Origin: Lachnospiraceae bacterium
GTDB lineage: Bacteria; Bacillota; Clostridia; Lachnospirales; Lachnospiraceae
Assembly (NCBI GenBank): GCA_014804285.1
Contig: JAAVAA010000069.1
Location: 1 to 30,165 of the forward strand
DNA length: 30,165 bases
Direction: 5' to 3'
The notes beneath the pieces were generated by a model. The model was given only the letters and a program-made list of their open reading frames with translations, did no database searches and was not told where the DNA came from. Every line of letters starts with the position of its first letter. The stretch's first letter is position 1. The translations under genes were made by a program, and so were the position numbers. This document shows positions 23,001-29,332 of the stretch, piece after piece.

Positions 23001-25466
23001 GAGATTACAATTCCTTCCATTCAAAGCCTTACCTGCGAGAGCGGCGGCGCTCTTTATATCCAGTATACCGGAAAGAATGAGAATGACAGGTATGCGGTGC
23101 GGGTAAGCGGAGGAGCGAAAGAGCCTGTACTGAACCTTTATGGCATTACGGATTCCGTACAAAGGAAGGAGCGTATCACATCTTATGTAAGGGAATTGGA
23201 AGAGCATGTGGCCTCCCAGGAGGATCAGCATAAAAAGCTGCATGAAAGCACGGGAACCGGAAATAAAGTAAACCGCAGTTATGAGAAAGAAAACTGTATT
23301 CTTGGCGCTACGGACATTATGCTGGATCAGATGATGCTGTCCGTATCGGCGCAGCAGATCCTTGCAGGTCTTGGAAAGGGCAGCACACAGGAACGGGCAG
23401 ACAGGCTGGAACAGTCCTTAAAGGCTATGGAGGATATGATGAAGCTGTTTTATCAGCACAAAGGACTTGGAAGCGATGCGTCAACACCGGCAACAGACCG
23501 GTTTCCCGCGCAGCACTTGAATATCCGTTATATGAGGATGTTTGCAGGCGCGTTTATGTATGCGGCAGGAAACCATATAGGAATTGAATGGGGATCTGTG
23601 CCGGGGTTAGCTTCAGCGGTGCCGGTACAGGCTGATGCCAATGGAAAATATATAAGCGGAAACTATTTTGGCTGGGGAATCAGCCATGAGATCGGACATA
23701 ACATTAATCAGGGAAGCTTTGCGATAGCGGAGGTTACCAACAATTATTTTGCACAGTTGACGAAGTCTGAGGACAGTAACAGTACAGTCCGTTTTAGTTA
23801 TGATAAGGTTTATCAAAAGGTAACTTCGAATACGGTGGGAAGACCTTCTGATGTATTTATCCATCTTGCTATGTATTGGCAGCTTCACCTTGCCTATGAC
23901 AGGGATTACAATTATAAGACTTATGATACTTATGAACAGCAGCAGGCAAACCTGTTCTACGCGCGGGTGGATTCTTACAGCAGAAACCCTGCCCAGGCAA
24001 AAGGAAATTTGCAATTAAACGGCGGCAGCGACCAAAATATCATGCGTCTTGCCTGTGCAGCAGCCCAAAAGGATCTGACAGAGTTTTTCATACGCTGGGG
24101 GCTTGTGCCGGATGCGGAAACGCTTCGTTATGCAAAGCAGTTTGATAAGGAAGAGAGGGCGCTGTATTACCTGACGGATGATGCGAGAGTCTATGAAATG
24201 GAGCATGGTACTGCAGGAACTGTAAAGGGAAGAGATGTGATCAGTGCAGGAAGTACAGTGCAGGTGAGCAGCAAGATTCCTAATGAAGTGACCATTTCTA
24301 TTCAGGATACGGCAAATCCGGATGTAATTTTGGGGTATGAGATTGCAAGGTATCAGTATGAAAATGGAGTGCCGGTGCGTCAGGTTGTTGGATTTTCTAC
24401 AGGAACCACTTATGTGGATCATGTGGCGACGATCAATAACAGGGTGATGACTTACGAGGTCACGGCAGTGGATCAATTCGGTTATCGTTCCAATAGCCGG
24501 AAGATAGGGGATGTAAGGATATCCCATGACGGCAGCCAGGATAAGTCCATGTGGACAGTATCTACCAATATGCTTTCTGTCAGCGATGAGACTGGGGAAG
24601 CAATCGAAGAAGAACCCTGTGCCCCTGAAAAGGTTTCTGCCGTTTATAAAGTGATTGACAATGATTATAAAGGGGACTATGAAGGACTGACAGCAGGCAG
24701 CGATGCGGAGATCCTGATCGGAATGAACCAGATGCTGGAAGTATGCGGTTTGAAATATACGGTGAAATCAGGTTCGCCTATTGGCGCTTATACCATTGAG
24801 GTTAGTGCAGATGGCAGCAGTTGGACAACGGTAAAGACCGGAAGATTTGAAGGAAAGACCGGAAGCCAGACTGTGTATTTTGAAAATGCGGATAAAGATC
24901 CGTGGGTATGTACCTATGATGCCGCTTATGTCAGGTTAAAGGCAAAAGGTCAAACGAAAATGTGCATTGCGGAAGTGGATCTGCTTGGACCTTCCGGGGA
25001 CAGTATTTCCTTTGGCGTAAGAGAAAGCGATACCCATGGTGCAGTAGGCATCTTAAGCGAGGACTATACCTACGAAGAAGGGAAGACCATTCCTAAGGAG
25101 TCTATTGTCTTTACCGGAAGCTATAAAGGAAATCCTGCTTACAATGTGGTAATTCTCTATGATGAGGAGGGAAATGTTGTAGGAGGCGTTGATGAAGAAA
25201 ATGTATTAAAATCTGAGCAGATTATTCTGGCAAATGTGCCTGAAAATGGAATGCTTGGCGAAGTAAGTGACGGTATTTGGATCTATTGGATCGAGCCCGA
25301 CCGGATACCCGGCGACCTGAAGGGCAAAGCGGTGCGCGCGCAGTTATATCGTGTGGACAATGCATTGACGAATGAAGGACAAAGGCTTGTAAGCGATACC
25401 ATGCCGATGCGGATACCGGACACGCTGGAACGGATTACTTTGAAAAGTATAGTGGACGATAAATAG
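20037..25466 (+). CDS. secreted M60-like (mucin-type) metallopeptidase with dockerin
   Basis: 1809 residues. Signal peptide 1-24 (LLAFCLIATCALPVRA), then an acidic Glu/Asp linker to about 125. Residues 249-305 are a dockerin: calcium loops DVNRDGMLDDAD (250-261) and DLNKDGQTDLVD (287-298). A discoidin-like part follows (310-475), then two FN3-type domains (481-575, 577-675), another discoidin-like domain (680-850) and the M60 domain from about 925. Zinc motif HEIGH: His1217, Glu1218, His1221, with Glu1232 a candidate third ligand. FN3-like and F5/8-type domains complete the C-terminus (1405-1660). M60 peptidases commonly cleave mucin-type glycoproteins. There is no sortase signal or C-terminal helix, so attachment would be through the dockerin, presumably to the cohesin-like protein encoded next. 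GGAG lies 7 nt before the ATG. Confidence 0.92.
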   Translation: MKRMMAWLLAFCLIATCALPVRATETSGMDLHGAAQEDADSDSQQTEERTEEVMTFSEWENDDEAENDLGTEEETMNGTADETEDESDAGLEEDLQEEEMPETEAEGEAEGETQIMQDHEAEDKSWNDRHISTPVTGGVEVILMNALPISKDQKIKLRVTLADEGSKEVILGSDSQKHIALFDKLEAGTYHLTIYEEETGNSGFGFLAYEQDIEVSGDIKTAEIYTGFVELAGIEYTENAPHPGAMLIGDVNRDGMLDDADKDAIMQAISQGTDGVLKGSPDQNPTDLNKDGQTDLVDLQYYVNSKARLNENADTTASLYSRVSPDAVQVNINTSTTDIVGNLENLLKDNNEKVTLKSKGGDISEDSPVEIGFNLESDGQAAQEMEQITISMGENGIESGTLTVITEDGRELPDYVIEDGRVVSAVRMLTAGDEVQNDSLTIDLGEQTAVKKITLTITGMKFGGNLAEISKVEFLNDTENRIPAPDMNIPNGVSTTGGNKSFRVTWNMQPNVTGYEVEISHNGQTETRRVASNQLEVKSFMGGRLKNGDVYEVRVQSVNGTWTSGYSGSVSASPVISGKPDAPDNLKAVGGYCRIKLTWKNMEDTDSYNIYYKADGESTYSKITGVDQNRHTITNLKDETRYEIYVTGVNELGESNPSIHSEARTITIKPAEMPNYKLINESNGKGKVSAHIVSATHGRGSMVSSSLDTDKKSALGTVDKDAASHYEILDWDDGASYPSPDKGLLFTLDDYYEMTYIAFAEVEDIGWYSGAYVYYYDKEHPDGIAAQNVSLLQRTDGNGRKYYLIKLAQPINANKIRLGFTRGNNQREIIISEVNFYYYDSLENDILALYADDLHTALKGDVTEAVIAELQKRLDTKDAKSGEYHPERTMLQKELDNARGLLSSDFQEVVEINAKITAAKDGHLGFSGLNAWQPLGVTAYEGEQIIVYVGHDQLKTGSDSALKLIATQYHAESSAFATEIATLKVGRNEITIPSIQSLTCESGGALYIQYTGKNENDRYAVRVSGGAKEPVLNLYGITDSVQRKERITSYVRELEEHVASQEDQHKKLHESTGTGNKVNRSYEKENCILGATDIMLDQMMLSVSAQQILAGLGKGSTQERADRLEQSLKAMEDMMKLFYQHKGLGSDASTPATDRFPAQHLNIRYMRMFAGAFMYAAGNHIGIEWGSVPGLASAVPVQADANGKYISGNYFGWGISHEIGHNINQGSFAIAEVTNNYFAQLTKSEDSNSTVRFSYDKVYQKVTSNTVGRPSDVFIHLAMYWQLHLAYDRDYNYKTYDTYEQQQANLFYARVDSYSRNPAQAKGNLQLNGGSDQNIMRLACAAAQKDLTEFFIRWGLVPDAETLRYAKQFDKEERALYYLTDDARVYEMEHGTAGTVKGRDVISAGSTVQVSSKIPNEVTISIQDTANPDVILGYEIARYQYENGVPVRQVVGFSTGTTYVDHVATINNRVMTYEVTAVDQFGYRSNSRKIGDVRISHDGSQDKSMWTVSTNMLSVSDETGEAIEEEPCAPEKVSAVYKVIDNDYKGDYEGLTAGSDAEILIGMNQMLEVCGLKYTVKSGSPIGAYTIEVSADGSSWTTVKTGRFEGKTGSQTVYFENADKDPWVCTYDAAYVRLKAKGQTKMCIAEVDLLGPSGDSISFGVRESDTHGAVGILSEDYTYEEGKTIPKESIVFTGSYKGNPAYNVVILYDEEGNVVGGVDEENVLKSEQIILANVPENGMLGEVSDGIWIYWIEPDRIPGDLKGKAVRAQLYRVDNALTNEGQRLVSDTMPMRIPDTLERITLKSIVDDK

Positions 25467-25481
25467 GAGGTTTACTATATC

Positions 25482-25517
25482 ATGAAACAGATCGGACAAG
25501 CATATAATGGCAGGTGA
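25482..25517 (+). CDS. 11-codon ORF between the peptidase and cohesin genes
   Basis: ATAGGAGG is followed 11 nt later by ATG at 25482, encoding MKQIGQAYNGR and a TGA 3 nt before the cohesin gene's ATG. It may couple translation of the cohesin gene to this strong ribosome binding site, because the cohesin ATG itself has only GGCAGGTGAT. It could also be a chance arrangement. Confidence 0.35.
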   Translation: MKQIGQAYNGR

Positions 25518-25520
25518 TAG

Positions 25521-26759
25521 ATGGTGAAACGGATTCAGAGTAAGATATATCTGGGATTAGTGATAATAGGTCTGTCTGCTCCGCTGCGGGTAAATGCAGC
25601 GGGGCAGGATATGGTAGTGCTTGGGCAGGACGGAAACCAGGTAGTTGTATCACTTGAGATGAGCAATGCAACGGAAGAAAAGATTACCACAGTGTCCATA
25701 TCTTTGGAAGTTAAGACCGATGATCCGGGGCAGGTAACGGTGGGATTTCAGTTTGCCCCGGAGCTTGGCGGAACGGAGCATGGCTTTGTATATAATAAGG
25801 ATACCGGCAGACTGGATATCTATGTAGCTTCTTCCAAAAGCCTGTTTAGCGGGGAAAAGCTGAGCCTGGGGAATGTTCAGGTGCAGCCTACAGACCCGGA
25901 ACGGAGCATAGCGGCGGATATCAGTTATTGCAAAAATTCTTTTCAGACTGCTAACGGTTCTTACGGAGACAAGACACCAGTAGTAGAAGGAGAAGTCGCG
26001 CCTGTGAGCATACAGGTTGGCAATGGCACATTAGTTCCTGATTCAGGTTCGTCAGGGGCAGGAAACGCAGGCACAGGTTCAGGAAACAGCAGTGGGGGAA
26101 ATTCAGCAACCGGCAGTTCGGAAGGCGGTAACCGGGATCAGGGATTATATGATGAGACGACACGTTTTACCAATGACCCGGCCAATGCCCAGAAGATTGA
26201 TTCTTCTATCATTAAACAAGACAAGGCAGGAACATTGCTGCATGACTTAAGCGCCGGGGCAGCGTCTGCAATCGCAGGGAATAGCGGTGCGAGTACGGGA
26301 ATTACCGGACGGTCTAAGGCGAAAGGAAAGGTATCTGTGATTTCCCCGGAAAATGGTCCGGCAAGCATTCTCGTATCAAAAGGGAGCAACGGAATTTGGG
26401 ACGGAGATCAGCCTGGCAGCTTTTTGAGCGGTCTATCAGGAGAAGGTTTTGATGGAAATACAGGCAATATCTTGGGAGAAGGAGCTTCTTTGGAAGATAG
26501 CCAGGAAGAAATTCTGTTGGATCAGAAAAATGGTGGTGCAATAGATAATAGAAAGGGCGAAAGAAGAAAGCGGATTATTATCATTAGTGCAATTTTGGCA
26601 GGCTTGATCATAATAGCAGGGGGCGTGATCCTTGTGATCGTAAAAAGGACGGGCTATCCCATAGCAGGAGCTAAGAAGAAAAAGAAGAAGAAAAAGCGCC
26701 GGAGAAAGAAGAAACCTGCGAAGAGGAGGCGTGTGCGGAAGAAGGTATATAGACGATGA
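25521..26759 (+). CDS. membrane-anchored cohesin-like protein
   Basis: 412 residues. Signal peptide 1-26 (LGLVIIGLSAPLRVNA). Residues about 30-165 form a beta-rich domain with the pattern of a cohesin: VVVSLEMSNATEEKITTVSI, VTVGFQFAPEL, YNKDTGRLDIYVAS, LSLGNVQV. A Gly/Ser/Asn linker follows (175-205), then a long low-complexity stalk, one membrane helix (352-374, IIIISAILAGLIIIAGGVIL) and a 38-residue cytoplasmic tail that is mostly Lys and Arg. Orientation: cohesin outside, basic tail inside. Directly downstream of the dockerin peptidase, it is the obvious receptor for it. Cohesin assignment is by pattern, not alignment. Confidence 0.8.
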   Translation: MVKRIQSKIYLGLVIIGLSAPLRVNAAGQDMVVLGQDGNQVVVSLEMSNATEEKITTVSISLEVKTDDPGQVTVGFQFAPELGGTEHGFVYNKDTGRLDIYVASSKSLFSGEKLSLGNVQVQPTDPERSIAADISYCKNSFQTANGSYGDKTPVVEGEVAPVSIQVGNGTLVPDSGSSGAGNAGTGSGNSSGGNSATGSSEGGNRDQGLYDETTRFTNDPANAQKIDSSIIKQDKAGTLLHDLSAGAASAIAGNSGASTGITGRSKAKGKVSVISPENGPASILVSKGSNGIWDGDQPGSFLSGLSGEGFDGNTGNILGEGASLEDSQEEILLDQKNGGAIDNRKGERRKRIIIISAILAGLIIIAGGVILVIVKRTGYPIAGAKKKKKKKKRRRKKKPAKRRRVRKKVYRR

Positions 26760-27145
26760 TTGGGGGTAATCAAGATGGCCATGTGCTTGAAATTGGTATG
26801 GGAACAGGAAAAGCGACTCAGACATTTCTTGATACTCATTGCCATTTCGTTGGAATTGAACCGGGAGAGAACCATCCCGTCGAGTTCAGCAATGCGGATG
26901 CAAAAAGGCTGGCTGATAAAGCGCTTGCCTACGGTTTTGGTGATGTAAAACATATGCTGTATCATGCGGCAAAAGATTTCACGGCCGATGAATATATATC
27001 GCTGCTGAGAACATACCCGGATCACATGAAGTTGGAATCAGCCGCCTGCGAAAAACTATTTGAAGGGATTTTCCATGCCATAGTGGACAACGGCGGAACT
27101 ATGACAGTGTATTATACAATGGATTTGGAACTGGCGAGAAAATAA
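26756..27145 (+). pseudogene. SAM-dependent methyltransferase remnant with internal deletion
   Basis: The 129-codon frame begins with methyltransferase motif I (VLEIGMGTGKATQTFL, IEPGEN) and then jumps directly to FSNADAKRLADKALAYGFGD and later YISLLRTYPDHMKL, the C-terminal part of a roughly 250-residue methyltransferase family. About 120-140 residues between the two, plus the region before motif I, are missing. The ATG overlaps the cohesin stop (ATGA) and lacks a good ribosome binding site. Most likely a relic; a shortened functional protein is unlikely because the SAM and substrate pocket would be incomplete. Confidence 0.7.
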
Positions 27146-27232
27146 ATAATTTGAATCACTTTCTTTTGATAAATTCATTTTGTATATTGCTTAAAATTGT
27201 ACCATACTTTTATGCAGAATGGTTTGATTTTG

Positions 27233-27262
27233 GTTTACAATGTAAACAAAATGATATATAAT
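27233..27262 (+). promoter_or_regulatory. promoter and operator of the RelB/YafQ locus
   Basis: TTTACA (27234-27239), 17-bp spacer, perfect TATAAT (27257-27262). The -35 is inside the perfect dyad GTTTAC-AAT-GTAAAC (27233-27247), a good antitoxin operator. TGTAAACAAA recurs just after the operon at 27859-27868. Confidence 0.75.
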
Positions 27263-27284
27263 ATTAATGAAAGAAGGTGATGTC

Positions 27285-27557
27285 ATGGCTACTGTGCAAA
27301 CTCAAATAAGAATAGAAGAAGATGTTAAAAAACAGGCAGTGGAATTATTTAATCAACTTGGGATTGATATGTCCAGTGCGGTAAATATGTTTTTAAGGCA
27401 GGCTATCATGCGTGGAGGACTTCCCTTTAGCGTGGAAATTCCTAAATTCAGACCGGAAGTGGTTGAAGCTATGGAAGAAGCAAAAAAGATTAGCAGAGAT
27501 CCAAATACAAAAAGATATGGCAGTTTTGCAGAAGCGTTGGAGGATATCGATTTATGA
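27285..27557 (+). CDS. RelB/DinJ-family antitoxin
   Basis: 90 residues. The N-terminal ribbon-helix-helix (TQIRIEEDVKKQAVELFNQLGI, SSAVNMFLRQAIMRGGLPF) is the RelB/DinJ hallmark and binds the operator at 27233-27247; the C-terminus (FRPEVVEAMEEAKKISRDPN) should embrace the toxin. AGAAGGTGAT precedes ATG 27285; the ATG 18 nt earlier is less well placed. It overlaps the toxin gene by 4 nt (ATGA). Confidence 0.92.
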   Translation: MATVQTQIRIEEDVKKQAVELFNQLGIDMSSAVNMFLRQAIMRGGLPFSVEIPKFRPEVVEAMEEAKKISRDPNTKRYGSFAEALEDIDL

Positions 27558-27838
27558 AATATGAATTAGTCCTCACTGGAAAATTTAAAAGAGGATTGAA
27601 GCTTGCTAAAAGGCGTGGATTGGATATCTCTTTACTGGAAGATATTGTGGAAAGGTTATTGCATAAAATCCCATTAGAAGCAAAAAATAGGGATCATGAA
27701 CTTAGCGGCAATTACAAAGGTTATCGGGAATGTCATATTCAGCCTGATTGGTTATTGATCTATCTGTTAGAAGAAGATATATTAACATTGACATTGATAC
27801 AGGAACACATGCTGATTTATTTGATGAATAATGTATAA
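27554..27838 (+). pseudogene. YafQ-family mRNA interferase toxin, 3' frameshift
   Basis: The first 81 codons are a normal YafQ toxin, with His48, His61 and Asp65 (RDHELSGNYKGYRECHIQPDW) matching catalytic His50, His63 and Asp67 of E. coli YafQ. After TLTLI the open frame reads QEHMLIYLMNNV, but the adjacent frame (27796-27831) encodes DTGTHADLFDE and a stop, the expected family end with the last catalytic His and Phe. A small deletion near 27794-27798 (1 nt, or 4 nt from a TTGA repeat) therefore moved the end out of frame. Activity is probably lost or weak. Confidence 0.8.
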
Positions 27839-27922
27839 TGATACAACTGATTTTCGTTTGTAAACAAAGAGTAATCAGACAAAACTGCTTGATAAAATAC
27901 AGCTTTATCGGTTTAAATAACA

Positions 27923-27961
27923 AAACACCCCACAATTCATTGTTTGAATTCTGGGGTGTTT
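27923..27961. terminator. bidirectional intrinsic terminator
   Basis: AAACACCCCA pairs with TGGGGTGTTT, continued by AATTC/GAATT after a C-C mismatch, around a 7-nt loop. T-rich tracts follow on both strands (better on the minus strand: TTTTGTTATTT). It ends both the toxin-antitoxin operon and the convergent acetyltransferase gene. Confidence 0.8.
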
Positions 27962-28012
27962 ATATTTATGCTTTTATTTTACAAACCGGAATTTATGGAT
28001 ACAATGCAAAGT

Positions 28013-28507
28013 TTAATCATCAAATTGCTTGACGCGAAAGTCCATGCCGCCAATCTGCTCTCTGCGTTCGGTTGTAAAGGGTTGCATATCCTTCCGCACG
28101 GTAACGATACTTAACCGATCGTAGCCAAGGCGGTGATAGAGCCGCAGCGCAGGAATATTATCTGGAACTACGTCCATACAGATTCCCTCCACGCCCTGCT
28201 TTTGCAATACTTCTTCCACTAGGGCAATGGCTTTGGAAGCAATACCCTGCCTGCGCAAATCTTCTTCCACAAAGATGTCCTCAATCCAGCAGACCGTTGC
28301 TCCACGCCAGTTGAGATGGACAAATCCCACAGGGGTTCCATCGCCGAGGATGTCGTAAAGTTCGTGATCTTCTTTTGTCCAACTGGCAAGATCTTCCCGA
28401 GCTTGTGCCTCATCGACCTGCGAATGATGCACACGGAAAAAAGCACTTATGGAGCGAAGCATTGTTTTTTCGCTGGTTCCATCATACGGCTTGAGTATGA
28501 TTTCCAT
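28013..28507 (-). CDS. GNAT-family N-acetyltransferase
   Basis: 164 residues. Acetyl-CoA binding motif A is IEDIFVEEDLRRQGIASKAI (R-R-Q-G-I-A), followed by motif B around NIPALRLYHRLGYDRL. The fold transfers acetyl from acetyl-CoA to an amine of a small molecule or protein; the substrate is not predictable. GAGGAGG lies 9 nt before the ATG. It is followed by a bidirectional terminator. Upstream lies a non-coding region with its own promoter and terminator at 28665-28876, which might contribute to its transcription by readthrough. Confidence 0.92.
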   Translation of the reverse strand: MEIILKPYDGTSEKTMLRSISAFFRVHHSQVDEAQAREDLASWTKEDHELYDILGDGTPVGFVHLNWRGATVCWIEDIFVEEDLRRQGIASKAIALVEEVLQKQGVEGICMDVVPDNIPALRLYHRLGYDRLSIVTVRKDMQPFTTERREQIGGMDFRVKQFDD

Positions 28508-28571
28508 TTGATATACCTCCTCAAATATTGATTTGTCTTATATATTATTTTATTTGATATAGGACAGACTA

Positions 28572-28649
28572 CTAGACAGACAATCCCAATTCTTTGCGAA
28601 AATTTATTAAACTGGATTCTCGATACAGGAGCTCTTTTTCAATTCCCAT
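28572..28649 (-). CDS. short ORF (25 aa) after a terminator-like leader
   Basis: ATG 28649 with AAGGAG 4 nt upstream encodes MGIEKELLYRESSLINFRKE and five more residues before TAG. It starts just past the terminator hairpin at 28665-28689, where a gene controlled by a riboswitch or attenuator would begin. It may be a small protein or the first codons of a lost gene. No family recognised. Confidence 0.4.
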   Translation of the reverse strand: MGIEKELLYRESSLINFRKELGLSV

Positions 28650-28664
28650 GGTTCTCCTTAACGC

Positions 28665-28689
28665 AAAAACGGGAACCATTTAGTTCCCG
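28665..28689 (-). terminator. intrinsic terminator of the non-coding region
   Basis: On the minus strand CGGGAAC-TAAATG-GTTCCCG (28670-28689) followed by TTTTT (28665-28669). It ends the transcript from the promoter at 28848-28876. Confidence 0.75.
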
Positions 28690-28841
28690 ATAATTTCTTC
28701 AGCTTTTTTTAGACAGGTACATCTGACGAACCCCTCACAATTTCTTCAGTTTTTATTGTATATAATAGAAAATATCAAGTGACATGTTCTATTATAAGCC
28801 AGGCTCCTCTGACAAACGCCTCAAACAGAAGTTTTCATTTC
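28690..28841 (-). ncRNA. candidate structured RNA with tandem repeat
   Basis: About 150 nt between a consensus promoter and an intrinsic terminator, with no start codon plus ribosome binding site of note. Two diverged copies of a unit are visible on the minus strand: a 28-29-nt segment starting TGAGG (28823-28795 and 28737-28710; 22 of 29 identical), each later followed by CTGAAGAAATT (28749-28739 and 28702-28692). Within the segment GTCAG and CCTG(G)C can form a small hairpin. Between the copies is a 10-bp hairpin (TATAATAGAA/TTCTATTATA). I do not recognise a known riboswitch class. Confidence 0.5.
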
Positions 28842-28847
28842 TATTTT

Positions 28848-28876
28848 ATAGTATTACAAAAAGTGTGGAATGTCAA
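28848..28876 (-). promoter_or_regulatory. sigma-A promoter of the candidate RNA
   Basis: Minus-strand consensus TTGACA (28871-28876), 17-bp spacer, TACTAT (28848-28853), directly after the terminator of the tRNA-Leu gene. Confidence 0.65.
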
Positions 28877-28892
28877 TCAAAATTGATAATAT

Positions 28893-28934
28893 AAAAATGC
28901 GATAAATACGGCTTTCTAACCACATTTATCGCAT
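28893..28934 (-). terminator. intrinsic terminator of tRNA-Leu
   Basis: On the minus strand ATGCGATAAAT (28934-28924) pairs perfectly with ATTTATCGCAT (28907-28897) and is followed by TTTTATATT. It lies 10 nt past the tRNA 3' end. Confidence 0.85.
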
Positions 28935-28944
28935 CCACATTTAC

Positions 28945-29029
28945 TGCGGAAGATGGGACTTGAACCCACACGAGCGCAATGCTCACAAGATCCTTAGTCT
29001 TGCTCGTCTGCCAGTTCCGACACTTCCGC
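28945..29029 (-). tRNA. tRNA-Leu (anticodon AAG)
   Basis: 85-nt class II tRNA with all arms: acceptor GCGGAAG/CTTCCGC, D-arm TCG/CGA, anticodon stem CAAGA/TCTTG with loop CTAAGGA, long variable arm GAGC/GCTC, T-arm with TTCAAGT, discriminator A. The anticodon is AAG (28993-28995), reading CUU and, if A34 is deaminated to inosine, CUC and CUA too. CCA is not encoded. It has its own promoter and terminator. Confidence 0.95.
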
Positions 29030-29043
29030 ATGTCACGAATGAT

Positions 29044-29072
29044 ATATTACCACCAGATCCTTCATTCGTCAA
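29044..29072 (-). promoter_or_regulatory. sigma-A promoter of tRNA-Leu
   Basis: Minus-strand TTGACG (29067-29072), 17-bp spacer, extended -10 TGGTAATAT (hexamer 29044-29049). Transcription would start about 8 nt before the mature tRNA. Confidence 0.75.
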
Positions 29073-29227
29073 GACCTATTTTTAATTTCTTTTTTAGAGT
29101 TCTTGTTCTCGTATGAGAAATAGTCAGAATGTTCAAAAAATGGTTGTATATATTATACTTCTGCGATATGAAATCAATTTCAGTATTGTGCACAAATTAA
29201 AGTTGAAAAAATTATGTATAATGTCAA

Positions 29228-29256
29228 TTTACAGAAAATATTATGTATTATATTAT
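29228..29256 (+). promoter_or_regulatory. likely promoter of ptsI
   Basis: TTTACA (29228-29233), 17-bp spacer, TATTAT (29251-29256), about 70 nt before the enzyme I start codon. The rest of the 303-nt gap between tRNA-Leu and ptsI is AT-rich, with a second TATAAT-like element near 29216 but no other clear signal. Confidence 0.55.
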
Positions 29257-29332
29257 AATAACATAAGTGAAATCGATACCATATAATCGACATGAGAATG
29301 TAAAGCAAAATAAAATTTGGAGGGTAGGAGAT

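Noticed and set aside
27838..28032. 64-codon plus-strand ORF after the YafQ gene
   Set aside because: It reads through the bidirectional terminator, has no ribosome binding site and overlaps the acetyltransferase end.
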